The notes below the pieces were generated by a model that did not search any database, was not told the origin of the DNA, and worked only from the letters and a program-made list of their open reading frames with translations. Position numbers and translations under genes: made by a program. From the NCBI GenBank assembly GCA_013407085.1, contig JACCGJ010000609.1:116191-180190 (forward strand): a stretch of DNA of 64,000 nt, read 5' to 3'. Shown here in pieces: positions 11,901 to 25,230 of this stretch. Each line of letters starts with the position of its first letter. Position 1 is the first letter of the stretch. This stretch comes from Atriophallophorus winterbourni. Taxonomy: Eukaryota > Platyhelminthes > Trematoda > Plagiorchiida > Microphallidae.

Positions 11901-14900
11901 TCACAGATAGAAACAGATTCATGGGCTGTAACGCTTATTGGTAATGCGCAAATGTTAGAGTGGAATGTGATAGAAAAAATATAAGTTGATTCAGCATTTG
12001 AAGAAGAAGAAGAAGAATGACTTTATTCGTGTTCATCAGCTAGCCATCAGTATTTTTTTAAATATTTGTATGCAGTAATTAATTATCATCGACACTACAC
12101 TTCATCATTGAGAGTATGAAAACAGCGAACTTATCAAATCCGGTGATAATCTGTAAAACTTGTGAGATTTAGGGTTCTAATTTTGGGGTAATGGCGAATT
12201 GTGGAGTGATTTTCAAACGCGCACGCCTTTATCTTCTAGAATCATTTTAGGGGATTAACGCGAACAAAATTGAATTAGTGCTCCGTAGCTTGACTCGACT
12301 TTTATTGAGATTTTATTCATCAGCCCAACATCAAAAGCTCGGATGCATAATCGGTATCGAGAAGTTACAATATTTTCAGAATCTTAGTATACGATAGGAA
12401 TATGATGTACACGTTGAGTGAACATATTACGTGTGATATTTCGGAATCTACATTCAAAAAATCAACATATATTCAATGATGATTGATCCATAGATGATAT
12501 TCAGACAGAAAAGCTAGGCTTTAAGAGACTCACAAAATGACATCAGGTTTGTATGTTAAAAAATTATCAAAAAATATTGTTATGGATTATTATTAAACGC
12601 AAAAATATATTTTTCCATGTAGGTAACTCATGATATTTTAAAATGGTCAACGCTATTAGTTAGCACCATTATAGTAATATATAATATATCTAATCATATT
12701 TCATTAAATATAATGCGCTTCAAATAGTGTCCTTCGTCTATACGAAAACATGATGAAATTGGCGACCAGCTAGCCTTAAAACTTAACTAAATGATAAACT
12801 TGTGTAAAGAAATTAATGTTATGCACTACCGATTTGAATGTCCTGCAACCATTGGATGATGATGATGATTAAAATGTAAATAAAATATGCAAATGCGCTG
12901 AAAATTAGATTACACGGTGTTTAAAGAACCGCGAAACAAATTATTAGATAGAAACACTTCAAATATAATCCTATCCATTAATTGAATGATCACTAATTTA
13001 GAGTGCAACTATAGGTAATCATTTTGTTCGCGAATAAAATTTTCTAGAACTGGCAACTTCAGATATCTCAATAAAATCAAACGGAAATGAAATCATACCA
13101 AGAATTCGGCTTTGCGTACTTCACCAGAAGCTGCAAAATATCATAATATTGCATCATCGACGCGTAACTGAATAGTGATATCATTCAATTAGCATGTATG
13201 AAATCCAACAGCTTCCTGGTACTATGACTCTTCCCATTCTTCGCATCATTAAGCTGTTTTCACGGTTCAATAGTTTAAAAAATATCCAGGTAACAAGCGT
13301 GAATCGCATTCACATCATTCACCGCTTGCGATCCGAATGCGGTTCTCACCAAGATGCACTCCGGTAGAGGTACTTCTACGAGATTTCATCCATTTTAGCT
13401 ATGAATACCTATTTCACATTTCCCATGGATGAGAATCGTATCATTTAACTTTCGGACGTTTTCGTGCAGACTAGCAAAACCATGCCGTTGGAAAACCACG
13501 ACGCTTAATTACAATTCAAATTTTCATCACGGGGACGATGATAATCTTGCACCAGTAGCCATGCGCTTTTAAGACTTTCTTCACATCCACTCAATTAACG
13601 CGGTATGCTGCAACCTGCTTAACGTGAAAATACTAAAGTTCACGTCTTGTCAATTAAGGTAAACATTTGCGACGAAATTTTGTTTACTTATAAAATTATT
13701 CACGACGAATCTGGCTTTATGGAGAAAAGTTGCAGTCTTCAGATTAACTTAATATTGCATATGAAGGGACGAAGATTAAATGACGCAAATGTTAAACGTT
13801 TGAAAACCAACTACTGAAAATATTCCTTAAGGTTGTGAGACACAGTGGCGTGTGTCAACCAGGATTCTCTATGCAATGTTATGATTGAAACCTAGTATGT
13901 TCATTAAACCCCAAGCTGCTGAGGCTGAATAGGTAATATTCTATCTGAGATATTTTGCACTTTGTCACCACATTTTCCTATGAGAAAGCGAAGTTAGCCA
14001 TGTTCGTACAAATGTTCGATGCTAAATCGTTCTGGAAAATTCCGCGGGGTCTTTAAATCGGCCGTGCATAAAATTAATTTCTTCGTACATTTTTTCCGCT
14101 TTTTTCGTTTATTGTTACCACTATTTGTGGGCCAAATGCATGAGTTTTTCGTATCACCTGAAGCCAATTTTGGACGTGCAATTTTGAACGAACTACGAGA
14201 TGCCGGGAATTGTTGTGAAATTTTATCCCAAATCGCTTGGTGACGGCATGTGCTAATAAACTGGATCGTATGTGGAAATTATCAGTCAAGACGGACAAGA
14301 AACATCGTTTAGTACACAATTTGTAACTTGATGTCGGGACCTGTTCGTCATTTTTTTAATTTATGTAACTGCTAAAAAATCGTTTACATGAATAAAGCCA
14401 AATTCTTCTTCTTCACAGTGGACCATAAAGACATCCTGCAAACAGCCTAAAGGTATGTAGACGGAAGATTTAGGCAAATTTCTGCATGAAACCATAGTGG
14501 TTGGTGATCAGATAACTGCGAGAACAACGTTCGAAGAACCAGTTATGGAGAGCAAAGACAGATCCAGTGAGGCATTTAAAAAAGCTAAACAAATTCTAAT
14601 ATCATGTTGAATCATTTATCGTTGCCATGTTAATGTTTCATTTGCCTGAAGAATAGAGGTTTCGTTATTTCAAAATTGTTTCGGAATATTCCTTCAGTTA
14701 TTCCTCAGCCAGACGTGGGCTAAATGAACAACTGGAGTAACGAAAATAAAAATCCCAAGTTTCAAATCCTTATACACTTTACCTTAACCAAAACGTTAGA
14801 TCCCTCTCGCGCAGATGAAATTAAAAATTGGCGCCTGTCATTTTGAACCTGAGAGGGCATTATTCACACAGTAGGCTTGCGTGTGCTACCTGGTTCGATT

Positions 14901-15690
14901 ATTAAAACCTCTAAGAAAATAAATAAAGTGTGAGTATGAAGCGGTGTGTCTGTGGTGAAAATGAATGTAAACGAAGATTTATTGTTTATTTTAGATATAG
15001 TTTTACGTTAACCATTGTGCTCAAAGTAGAGACAAAAATGATTGCGAATCATGTCTTCACACCTTCATTAATTTACAATGCTTTGTCGCAAGCGTTAAAA
15101 ACCAAATCTTATTCGTCGTATTTCGAAAAAAGTTAAGTCTGTATATCATCCAGTGAATTATTTTGAATGATGAATCTAATCGGGCTGTCAAAAAATGTGT
15201 CGCTTTTCGCGGGTTAACAAAATGCTTCGATTTGAAGAACAAAAGTACCATATATTTATATTGGGGATATCTTGTTTTTATCAAGGAAGATCGCCAAACC
15301 CAACCACGCTCAGATGAATGTATTTCATTCGCCATCATTTTCCGCAATTTCTTCCACCTGTTTGATCAGTGAATAATCTTGCCCTAGGAAGTGGAATATT
15401 TTGAAATCTCTGTACAAGAACCCGTTAATGGGCTTTCAATGTCATGTCTCAATCGAAACCAGTATGAATCACCAGACAAGAATGTGGGTCCAACATTCGA
15501 TACGAACGTTTACAACTGATATGTCAGTTCATGCGCCTGGCGTAAGAACAGCCCCATTTCACCTGTCATGGCTTCGGGTGCAATAGCATTTGTGCAAAAA
15601 ATCATATGCAACACTAATGTTGTGGCAAAATACACAAAAACACTGAAAGATAATAATTTAGGCTGGCTATAATCATCGACGTCTAATAAA
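8936..15690. other. Long stretch without recognisable genes
   Basis: No domain, exon chain or dispersed-repeat copy was recognised. Minor simple repeats: an imperfect 11-12 bp tandem of CATCAACATG units at 10,858-10,905, a short GAA run at 12,001-12,016 and an ATG run near 12,855. Short open frames here have no supporting motif. Confidence 0.5.
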
Positions 15691-15697
15691 TATGTAC

Positions 15698-15751
15698 AAT
15701 TTTTGGTAATTTTTCGCTTCAGAACACAGAAGCTTCGTCAGACCAAGGTTG
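15698..15751 (-). ncRNA. Hammerhead-like motif of a Penelope-like element
   Basis: In the sense direction (minus) the order is UUGGU, CUGACGA, a stem II arm pair GCUUC/GAAGC, GAAA, then ACCAA, which pairs with UUGGU as stem I. Both core blocks are intact. One unpaired A sits between CUGACGA and stem II, unlike textbook hammerheads, and stem III here is AT-only. Related motifs lie in PLE remnants at 36,901, 42,016, 47,510, 49,945, 59,850 and 60,430. Confidence 0.45.
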
Positions 15752-15924
15752 TCGGTACGAAGAGTGTTCAGGTTTAAATGGCATTCTCTTGACCAATCCT
15801 GAGTTCACTAAGCTACACAGGGGAGATCAAGATAATTGATCACACCCCCTAAATGCTGTGTTAATCCCTAAATTGTTTATTTTGTGTGCAGGTGCGAACA
15901 GCGTCCGCAGACCCACTGCTTACG

Positions 15925-16000
15925 TAATTCAGATGCGAAACGTTACTGAAAAAACATGCTATAACCGATTCATTGCAAACTTTCTTTTCATGATTATGAA
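15925..16000 (+). repeat. Penelope-like element terminal fragment
   Basis: GAAACGTTACT followed by the CTATAACCGATTCATTGCAAA block also occurs after the hammerhead-like motif in the PLE copies at 42,070, 49,980 and 60,465. Non-coding remnant. Confidence 0.45.
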
Positions 16001-16037
16001 CTTCTGCTCAGTCTCAAATATTTTACAATAAATATGT

Positions 16038-16385
16038 ACAATAAAGTTATGCTTGTATGCCACTGTTATATAGGGTTCGTACAACGAACGACGATGTTCA
16101 GACACAGAATCACAAAGTGATTCTTGGTCAAAGCACTCAAGGAGCTTATGGATGACCAAAGTAATGTGTTGCTCACATCCCCATCCCTTACACACCACTA
16201 CCGGTTTCAGGATGTTTGCCATCGTCAGGTGGAGATAGTAAGATCAGATTCAGTGAGCCTTGAAACAGTGGTAAAGTGGTAAACAAAGTTATGCTTGTAT
16301 GCCACTGTTATATAGGGTTCGTACAACGTACCACGATGTTCAAACAGCCTGAAAACGGTAGTGGTGTGTAAGGGATGGAAATATG
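16038..16385 (-). repeat. Hammerhead repeat, subfamily A, about 1.3 minus units plus an inverted fragment
   Basis: Two minus-strand copies of the TATGCTTGTATGCCACTGTT landmark (near 16,048 and 16,290) bracket one full monomer with its ribozyme. At about 16,345 the orientation flips, and 16,346-16,380 is a plus-strand ribozyme 3' half (CAGCCTGAAAACGGTAGTGG). Confidence 0.7.
16190..16242 (-). ncRNA. Hammerhead ribozyme (subfamily A, GUA type)
   Basis: In the sense direction: CUCCAC, CUGACGA, stem II region, GAAA, palindromic ACCGGU, then cleavage triplet GUA and GUGG pairing with CCAC. Position 7 of the core is C, which the family tolerates. Stem II is weakened to two pairs, so activity is uncertain. 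Confidence 0.65.
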
Positions 16386-16669
16386 TACAATGTTTTGCAT
16401 AAATTGTAATCATATTTTAGAAAATCCAAGGAATTTGAACGAACTAATCAACGTCCCTTACGTCAGAATCGAAGGGATGAGGAAAAATGTTAAGTTGAGA
16501 GATTGCCAAACGATACTGAGTGAACAAGCTGCGATTGTAAGTTTAATGATGTATATAAGGTAGTACGACCAAGGTGTTCAATCACATGTGACCAAACATG
16601 TAAACGGGGTTGAACCCAAGACCATTAATATGTATTCAAGGATAGTGATAACACTGTCTTTATTAGAAA

Positions 16670-16850
16670 AAATAGAACGGAACAAGTTGTGGAGTGTGTG
16701 TGTGTGACAGTAAAGCATGAAAATACGGATTTCGTTGATGGTCATGTGTTTAAACGCTAAAACATGTGCATTGACACGTGATTGAACAGATTTGTCGTGC
16801 CGACCTTAGTCAACAGTTGCATGTTGACTATTCCTCCACTGTTTTAAGCC
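16670..16850 (+). repeat. Hammerhead repeat, subfamily B, degenerate
   Basis: Shares with the 31,795-32,215 copies the GTGTGTGTGACAGTAAAGCATG block, CACGTGATTGAACAG and CTATTCCTCCACTGTTTTAAG, in that order. The ribozyme itself is missing. The stretches 16,386-16,669 and 16,851-17,979 show nothing recognisable. Confidence 0.5.
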
Positions 16851-17979
16851 AAATTGATACTGATCGTACTGTCCTCACTTGAAAAATGTAAGCAACTTCG
16901 GATTCTAAGTGTACTTATACATTGCAGTATGCGAATGGCATCACACCAGATATTCAAAGGTACTGACATCGTACGTACGAATTCCCCTCAGTTCACCCCT
17001 TCGTGTAAAAAGTGTCTCGTCAATAGTTTGGAATTAATACTCCAGTTCAACTACCTTCTACATTACTGTCGATCTGATTCTGTGAATTTTGGTCCAGTTA
17101 CAATCGTGCTAGTGATTGAAAAGATTATTTTTCTTATAATTTAGAAAACATGGTGTTGGAATTAAGGGCTTTTTACTAAAATCTCGTCACCCAGTCAAAT
17201 GTTGCTTGACAAATTGTTTGAAGAACTGGATGAAGGTTGTTGCGTTCTTTTACACTACTCGGATGTATTCAAAGATAAAATTAGGTATCCTCGATCGTCT
17301 TGAATGGACACGCAAGATTTAGTGTAAACGGAACTGTATTGAATCCCTCTGCGGTGCCATGTAAGGATTTATGACAAACCGCATCGTTTCCTTTAGTAAA
17401 TAAATGACCTGCTCTCATTCGATAAGGTACGGCGTGAAGGTGGCATGAAAATGTCAACGAAGCTCAATTTTGCCACCGGACAGGAACAAAAATTTGGGGT
17501 ATGATTAATTAATTGATATCAACAAGACACGTCGTTTTAAACTCTATCAGGAAGGTGGAATGCGAAGACAGGCAGCAGGCTTCTATTCGCAGCATGTCTA
17601 CGTTGACGTTGTGTTCTATCCACACAGGTGGTATGAATGTTATTTTATTGTATATAATTTGGCGTATAAATCACATCAGATAATTCTTTTCTCAATAGTA
17701 CAGGATTTGAATACCATTTATAGAGAAATAACATAACACGAGTACACAATATCAGGTCAACTGAACATGCAGTAAATCAAAAGCTCTGTATTAATAAAAT
17801 TCCAATGTTTTCAAAGATGAAATTACCCAATGCATAGTTAAAGCTTCCAAATTTAGTTGTTCCAGATAGGTAAATATGAATGATATCGTATAGCGAATCA
17901 TTAGAACATGATTGGGAAGTAGAAATGCTTTAGTGACTGAAGAGAATAAAAACAATGATGAAGTATTCCATACCTTTCA

Positions 17980-18330
17980 AGTTAATTCAAGGTAATTCAA
18001 GGTTTTTAATGGTCTAAAAAGCAACAAGCTTAACAACAACCATAGGATGGTAAAACTTGAAATTTAAGTGTGTAAACAATATAAGAAAATAGATTAAACA
18101 GTATATAAGTGTTCTGGAAACGAATAATGCAATAAAAATTCGTCTAATTTCGTTTTAAAGTCATGCAAGCTAGTGGCGTGAGCAACGGTTGAAGGTTGAA
18201 ACATTTTACACCCTTAATTTGAATAAAACATGAAGTTCGTGTAAATGTGGAAACACGAAGCCAGCTCGTATTTTTGGGCTTTTAACGTAAACCACTGAAT
18301 TTTCTTATTTTAATGTAACCGGAGCATCTC
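17980..18330 (-). mobile_element. CR1-like LINE, 3' UTR remnant
   Basis: Minus-strand 3' end with a TTCAAGG-type short tandem tail at 17,981-18,003, followed (plus-strand reading) by the GTCTAAAAAGCAACAAGCTTAACA block seen in other CR1 3' ends here. The coding part is too decayed to read. From 18,331 to 19,199 I see nothing. Confidence 0.45.
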
Positions 18331-19199
18331 CCCGATGGATATAATAGACATATTCCGGACGTTCGTTGTACTCCTATTGAACAGAAAGGTCACAACAAGT
18401 TCGTGAAAAACAAAAGACACCAGGTGTTCACAACGCAAATGTCACCCATTCCTGTTCACAAGCTTACAGCTGGCGGTGCGGTTCATTCTGCAGAGCAACT
18501 GGAAATGTTTCGTTTCAAATGAGGGGTCAATGTTGACATCACAGAAAGGGAAATGCAAAAATGAAAGTTCTACTTCTATCAGCTCGTTCTAATTGTGATT
18601 CTCACCAAATTAGTTTTGGTTTTAGTTTCAGTTTCTGCAAATTTAAAGTATTATGTTGAGTTGAGTTCGGATTCGTGACCTCGGGCAAATGATCTCGCTC
18701 TATTACGTCGACCTTGCTCGGTTATTAAATGGTCAATCGAGAATCTATCTTAATTTACTACATTTTGATACAGGGAAAACATGCTTAAATACTTCTCCTA
18801 AATCGGCACCACACAAGTAATGATTTCAGGGTTTCCTACTTGAAACACGCTTAAGTTACATACAATTGAGCTATTATGAACGCGTGAAATCAGTCTGGAA
18901 GATAAACATGTTTATCTTCTATTGGTAGCATTGTTGCGATTATTGCGATAATTTATTACGTCAAACCTTCAATTTGTACAGATTTTCTATGCATATGACC
19001 GCTGACATTCACTCAACTCCAGTCCAATGAAAATTCCGAAAAATAGCGACAGATTGGTAGTCTCTTCATATCAAACACAGAATGTTTTGCTACTAGAATC
19101 CCTTACATGATTCCAGACGTACTGACAGGAAACAAACACAACTAGTATTGAAATAATCTTCAGTGTTAAAGCCACTGCCAGAGACGGCTTGCAACACCA

Positions 19200-19720
19200 A
19201 CCTATTCACTCACGGTAAACATACTCGCGGGTAAAGTAAAACGCATTATCTTAAACTATAAATTCGAATTTGCATGCTTTCTCATCACACATCGCTTGGG
19301 CGGTTAAGTGGGGTTTGCACTCGTCAGTTAGACACAGAACGATCGAAATCCATATGACTTAAATCAGTAAACGTTAAAGACACTAATGTATTAGACTGGT
19401 ATGACTAAACATTTCCATCACTTGTAGGTATAACTGTATATTAGAAAACTCATTGGCTTGAAAGAAAAAATCGTATTTGCATGCATTTAAATCACACACG
19501 CGAAATTTATAGTTTCGTTTGCACGTATCAGGTTAGGGCAGTACAATCAGGATTCACATACCTAGAAACAGTAATGGTAAATATAGTTTAACTTAAAGGC
19601 CACCTTCTGAATATGCCAACACGATCAAATTCCTTTATCAAATGCAAACACACATGTGTATGAGGTAACATCGATGCAAATATGGCTATTTTGCTTAAGT
19701 TCATTGGTTGGTTGGTCGCG
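19200..19720 (-). repeat. Hammerhead repeat, subfamily B, degenerate tandem (about 2-3 units)
   Basis: Two decayed minus-strand ribozyme regions lie about 215 bp apart (near 19,325 and 19,535), each followed in the sense direction by a TGTGTGAT...AAATGCATGCAA landmark. The cores are mutated (GAAA lost in the first, CUGAUGA changed to CUGAUAC in the second). Confidence 0.45.
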
Positions 19721-21355
19721 CCAGCCTTTTATAACAATGGCTTCAAAATACAATGTTACGAATTCTTCAAAGATCTTCTGCAATTACTGGTCGTACCGTC
19801 TCTGTTTGATGCCTATAAACATCGAAAATATTTTGTGATGTGTGTATGGTTTAAAATTCTACAAAATTTATTTTGCTGTTAGCAGATTCAGAGACTATTC
19901 GACAGATTTTTTCTTTCCTAAATATTGATATTTGGTAATTACTGTTGTAGAAGACAATTGTTCAAAGCTTACAAGGTGTTTCTCACTTTGTTTGCTGTGG
20001 TCATAGATACATGCGTGTTATAGACCACATGTCATCAGTAAAATAGAAAAGCTTATTTTAATATGGTTCATCAATTTTTTCTTCGATTCTGCTTATGTGC
20101 AGATCAAATTCCGTTCTTGTGCTGAAACTGTGGGTTTTCTGTAAGCGAATACTTTCAGTAAATAAATGTACCTTGCGGATATAGTCAATTGGGATGCGCT
20201 GACGTATTTAAAGAGCCAAGAGACCGCTTGCTATTTATCTAGCATTTGCTTTTTCTACTCTTTTCTAATTACTTGCACCCTATACATGAAATATTTTAAC
20301 GGCATACGCGTAAATCCGGCATGAATAATCTGGTTCCTGATAAAATCGGTCTGTGCCGCGGAAGATCGGTCAATACTGTTCCAGGTCAAACCATCTGGAG
20401 ACGAACAAATGTGTTTGAATGGTGACACATGTCCAAACAAGGTATCCGATTTGTGTCCGAAACAAGTCGCATTCCAGGGCGGAATGTTGTTACATAATTA
20501 CAATGCTATAGCGATTCGTTGTCCGTAGTTGGGGAAACGCCTCTTATGGTTATGTTTGTCTTTCCATATTTTTTATCCGCGGTAAATATAACTACACTTA
20601 ATGAGAAATTCCGGTAATGAATCACATGATGTATTTTTGTAAAAATATTGTATTTGTCTTAAACGAATTCTTCGACTAGTTTTCAATTTTTTTTGTGCAG
20701 AACGATTTGTGGCGAACATACGAGGTTGGGCATATAGCGCACTGCTCAACAGAGTAGTGCTGTAACGAAAAAAACTTTCAGACAATATCATGGAAACACT
20801 TCCAGTATATTCCTGAGCATCAGCCCACAGTTAAACATCCGAGGAGACTCTAATTCACATAACTATCGATTGAATGAGTGAGGTAGGAAGTTCCCGAACC
20901 ATTTTTTACATGTTAATGAAATAGATACAACTAAGATTTCAAACAGAGAAGTGTATAACTCTGATACGTCTGTGTTCACTGAGACAGTATGAAGGGTTAG
21001 TACATTTTGTGAACCCATCACATGAACTCACGGTATTCCTAAGCTATGTGGACGATTCTGTCCATATCCGTGAATTCATTCAACGTGTTTAGGGATTGGT
21101 AATCAGTTGAGAACAAAACACTTTTTGCTGTGATGCTGATTTTAATGTCATATGGATTTTATTTTATTTACGATTACCATCATTAGTATAGTTTATGTTG
21201 GTGTTTTATTTGACCGTCGAACCCGGTTTGGGTTGTATTGTTTGATTTTCTATTGAGAAAATATTAGTTGGTATAATGTGACTCTTGGTGCGTAATCCAG
21301 TAAATAAATTTGCTCAAACTATTACTAAAACCATGTTTACAGTGCAATTGTAGTC
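19721..21355. other. No recognisable feature
   Basis: AT-rich, with short open frames lacking any conserved motif. Overlapping open frames at 19,656-19,882 in two registers look spurious. Confidence 0.45.
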
Positions 21356-21359
21356 GGCA

Positions 21360-21402
21360 AATAGCAGGAAACTGGTTGTGGTGTGTAAGTGAGAATGAAG
21401 AG
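21360..21402 (+). repeat. Hammerhead repeat fragment (ribozyme 3' half)
   Basis: GGAAACTGGTTGTGGTGTGT is a decayed copy of the ribozyme 3' half on the plus strand. No CUGAUGA block precedes it. Confidence 0.35.
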
Positions 21403-21589
21403 AGCACAACACTACATCAATCTTATTGTCAGATTTTCCCGGTTGTGCAAACTACCATCAGGTTTGCACACCAATATTAGGAGCGGTTTAGAAGTTTGGT
21501 AAGAATATAGGAGAATCGGTGCGTTAGACATGCATTTGGCATGGCAAGGATTCAGGTGGTTTATTATAACGAAACATTTATTGCATTTT

Positions 21590-21745
21590 GCTCGTTTGCA
21601 TGCATTTCCATCGCACACTGCCCATGACCGGTTTCGTGCTGTTTGCATTCATCAGGTAGGGATATTACGACCATGATCCGCATGCGCTTGCATTATGTTA
21701 TAGAGGAGGCAGATCGGCAGCGATCCACAACAATGTTACAGGTGT
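21590..21745 (-). repeat. Hammerhead repeat, subfamily B, minus unit
   Basis: In the sense direction the copy runs CAAGCGCATGCGGATC, the ribozyme, then GATGGAAATGCATGC, as in the 32-kb copies. Confidence 0.6.
21616..21668 (-). ncRNA. Hammerhead ribozyme (subfamily B, GUC type)
   Basis: In the sense direction: CCCUAC, CUGAUGA, stem II AUGC/GCAC (outer pair mismatched), GAAA, ACCGGU, cleavage C, then AUGGG. The core is intact. The first stem I pair (C against A) is lost, which would weaken it. Confidence 0.65.
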
Positions 21746-22599
21746 GTTTGTAAGATATTTATGCAACGCACAAAATACCTACAAACACAGCTTCCAGAAT
21801 GCTCTGTCGTTGTTAGATTTAGAATCTATATATTTATTTTATTTTATTGCTTATATCAGGGTAAATCATTCGGGATGCTCGGTTCGCTGGCATTTCTTAA
21901 TCTAATCATCTATATATCTATCTACCTATCTACAATCTTTGATTTCCTGTCGATTATAGATTCTGTTCATATAATAATTTTAAATAAACATCAATGAAAT
22001 CATGAAAACGCTGTGTTCAATACAGTATTGAACTCTCAAAACACTTTTCAATGTTCCCTGATCGTAAGCGCGATAAATTTGATTTGGTTGGCTTGCTGAG
22101 GCGACCCATCGAAAACATTGTCGCAAAAAGATATTTCTCCATGTTATTAAATAGATGATTTTAAGATATTTCAGAATATTCACAGAACATCTGCATTCGA
22201 TCGATCGGAATTCGTCCTACATGTCACGGCGCGCAATAAATTTCTCGTTAAACCGGGGAGTCTTGTCAATAGGTAGCATGGCAATGTAAAAGATATAATC
22301 GATCATGAGGATGAAAAAACATTTCTAAATTGTTCGAAAACTACATCCTTTGGACAGGGATATTTTAAGGCGAAGGGGATGAAGAGACGCTGATCTAATG
22401 ATGTTCGAGATAGCAATACAATATATTTCGATCGAGTTGTAGGAAAAGATTGAGATTTAGCTAGTTCGGTATGTATGAATTATCAGTAGGAATATTATTA
22501 TTAAGTCGATCGCCCGACAAAACGTGCTGTTTGTTAACGATTTCCAAAATGCGTTCGGAAGAAATTAAACTTGCGTGAGAAGGAATTTTGATACAACGT

Positions 22600-23245
22600 C
22601 TTATCAGCACAGTCTTTTAAACATCAGTGCAAGAATAGAAGATGGGAAAGATAAAAGAGAAGTTGAACTGAGGATCATGTTAGCCCTAACGCTAAGAGCA
22701 CGAAGTCAAAACTCGTGAAAATAAAGTCGACGTACTTAAATAAGTATATAGTGAGGATGAGCATTCCAGGTTAAGTTATCAGAAATGTTGACTCCTAAAT
22801 ACCTTAGAAGTTTCCCCCAACTGAGGTATGTGGATTTGATTCTGGCTTATCGCCTCGCGGATTAGTGAATACAAGGTCTACACATTTTTCGCTATTCAAA
22901 AGCAAACATCTCACTTCTGACCGGAAAGCGATTTTATCCAATACACTCGAGAGAGTATCTGAAAAGATGTTTCTACGTTAAGCGCTGACAATTCTCCCGT
23001 TCCACCAAATTTGCTGATATGTGGTGTGATTATGGACGGATTCGAAAAGGAGATAAATCTATGCAACTTGGGTTGAAACACAACCTTCAGCTTTGCCACA
23101 GTATACTCGTGTAAATTGTGTATTTTACTTTTAATCTGCTTGCATTTTTCTTTATATTTTGGGCAATATGAGGTATGCCACATACGACAGTTACAGTTGA
23201 CATCTTGGTAAACATGGTTCAATTTATTCCGATTGACATTCATGA
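22600..23245 (-). mobile_element. CR1-like LINE, linker and RT remnant
   Basis: Minus-strand frame 22,911-23,243 holds KYKEKCKQIKSKIHNLHE and the PKLHRFISFSNPSIITPHIS block, typical of the CR1 endonuclease-RT linker. Further on (22,680-22,810) the translation reads YLGVNISDNLTWNAH, the post-palm CR1 block, so the RT core between them has been lost by deletion. Stops are present. From 21,746 to 22,599 I see nothing. Confidence 0.6.
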
Positions 23246-23457
23246 ATCGAACAAATTCTTGCTTGTTTAAATGGAGCTATTTGGGCATGCTGATAATTTT
23301 TTTCTAATTCGTCTTATATTGTTTATAGTAATAATGAAAAATGGGTGTAATTTCTTCGGATTGCTATGGCAAAAGGGGTAAGACATTAAAGGTTCGAATC
23401 CCATCAAGCATTTGGGGAAATGTGATCAAGACACGCCTCAAATATATCCAGGTGAAA
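23246..23457. other. No recognisable feature
   Basis: Short unassigned spacer between the CR1 remnant and the ribozyme-repeat pair. Confidence 0.4.
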
Positions 23458-23700
23458 ATAATTACAAATATTAAAATAATGTATTGCTCACATCCACTAC
23501 CGGTTTCTGGCTGTTTGCCGTCATCAGGTGGAGGCAAGTTAGTTTCAGTAAGCCTTGAAACAAGAAACAAAAGTTATACTTGGATGCCACTGTTACATAG
23601 AGTTCATACAACGAACCACGATTTTCAAATACAGAATCACAGAATGATTCTTGGTCAAGCACTCAAGGCGCTTATGGATGACCAAAGTAACAGTGACATT
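23458..23700 (-). repeat. Hammerhead repeat, subfamily A, minus unit
   Basis: Nearly full monomer on the minus strand with all landmarks, ending at ATGACCAAAGTAA, where the orientation flips into the plus unit that follows. Confidence 0.75.
23492..23540 (-). ncRNA. Hammerhead ribozyme (subfamily A, GUA type)
   Basis: In the sense direction: UCCAC, CUGAUGA, CGGC-AAACA-GCCA (three pairs), GAAA, palindromic ACCGGU, GUA cleavage triplet, then GUGGA giving a five-pair stem I. All invariant core bases are present. One of the best A copies. Confidence 0.75.
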
Positions 23701-23960
23701 CAAGTATAACTTTGTTTACCACTTATCCACTGTTCCAAGCCTCAGTGAACCTAATCTTACTGTCTCCACCTGATGACGGCAAACAGCCAGAAACCGATAG
23801 TGATGTGTAAGTGCGGGGGATGTGAGCAACACATTACTTTGGTCATTCATAAGCGCCTTGAATGCTTGACCAAGAATTCCTCTGTGATTCTGTATTTGAA
23901 CATTGTGGTTCGATGTACGAACCCTATTTAACAGTGGCATTCAAGTATAACTTTGTTTAA
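23701..23960 (+). repeat. Hammerhead repeat, subfamily A, plus unit
   Basis: Full-length plus-strand monomer (from CAGTGACATTCAAGTATAAC to CAGTGGCATTCAAGTATAAC, about 240 bp), head-to-head with the minus unit on its left. From 23,961 to 25,154 I see no gene or repeat. Confidence 0.75.
23760..23808 (+). ncRNA. Hammerhead ribozyme (subfamily A), stem III mutated
   Basis: CUGAUGA, CGGC-AAACA-GCCA and GAAA are intact. Stem III reads ACCGAU, which breaks the palindrome, and stem I loses one pair (GUGAUG). Likely weakened. Confidence 0.65.
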
Positions 23961-25154
23961 TATGTTTCGAAAAATAGCTTCGGCAGCCCAGTACACTGTC
24001 CAATGCGCCAATTCATATAACATGTAGAGCCTCTTATGAAAATGTCAATAATAATTACTTGTTAATTAAAAATAATTGTTCCGCTTTTAAAAATTATATG
24101 ATCAGTTTTCGGAGTGGTCACATCTCATGCACTTAAAAAATTATATTTGTGAAAAAATTTATCTTTGGATTTTGTGAGGCGCTAAATGGTGCATACACAC
24201 TTCACCCACTTCAATAACAAAACGCAGAATTTGATTATATTCTGGAGATCAAAATTTTGGAAACTAAGTTTTTCAAGTGGCCCACACACTGATGCTTTTG
24301 ACTTATGATGTCTGATCCCGAGGTGATGGGATGTAGGCGACAATGGGATGTCTGGCCTGATGAAAAACGAGCATTATTCTATGCACAGATTGAACGTTCA
24401 GTAAAAGAAAAACGAAATTTCAGATGGGAACGAACAAGGCGAAACTTTGTAAATTATTATCTCACATTATTTTCAAAACTAAGATTTAATGCAGAATACT
24501 TCATATCGATAAATACTTTTAACAAGGCTTCCTTTCAATAACTTGCTTATATATTTATTATCAAACGTTTATTTATCCTTAAAGCATTTTATAAATCTGA
24601 ATGACTTTTAAGATGTTCAAGGCAGCACTCCAGAAAGTGGCGTGACTGTATGTACTGTAATGCCCTCCGAGAATTTCCATCGTTCACTATTATCTTCGAA
24701 ATGGATGGTTGTGCTTTGCTGTTCTGTAAACATCGCTTTATTTATGTGGTGCTGCATTCGTTCTCAAACCGTTGGCAGCTGGCAGATGCTGGTACGCGCA
24801 GGTTTGTACAAAACGCATCTCCATTGATTCATTCTCAGCACCGTACAAGCGAAATTATGAGCTAAATATGGTCGATTGCATTTTGATACCTTAACTAAGA
24901 CAACGGGATATATATTCTCCCAATTATTTATATAAATTTTCAACAGACCAAATGCAATTGCGAAAATATGCTTGTAAATGACCAACAATTTGACTTTTCG
25001 AATTGCTCGAATATAAACAAAGTTAGCACAGAACCGAACATCTACATCTTAGTCGGTCCGAGACTAACAGATCCCGGCTTCGGCTATATTATCCCGTCGC
25101 AATTGATCAAACAAGACACCTCGTTTTAAAATAAAAAATATATACGAAAATCTT

Positions 25155-25230
25155 TAAGTGACTGCATTTCCATCCCACATCCCACGACTGGTTTCGTGCT
25201 GTTTGCACTTATCACTTGGGGACAGCATGA
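25155..25230 (-). repeat. Hammerhead repeat, subfamily B fragment, dead ribozyme
   Basis: In the sense direction GUGC-AAACA-GCAC, GAAACC and GUCGUGGG are kept, but CUGAUGA has become GUGAUAA, which destroys the core. The ATGGAAATGCAG landmark follows. Confidence 0.6.
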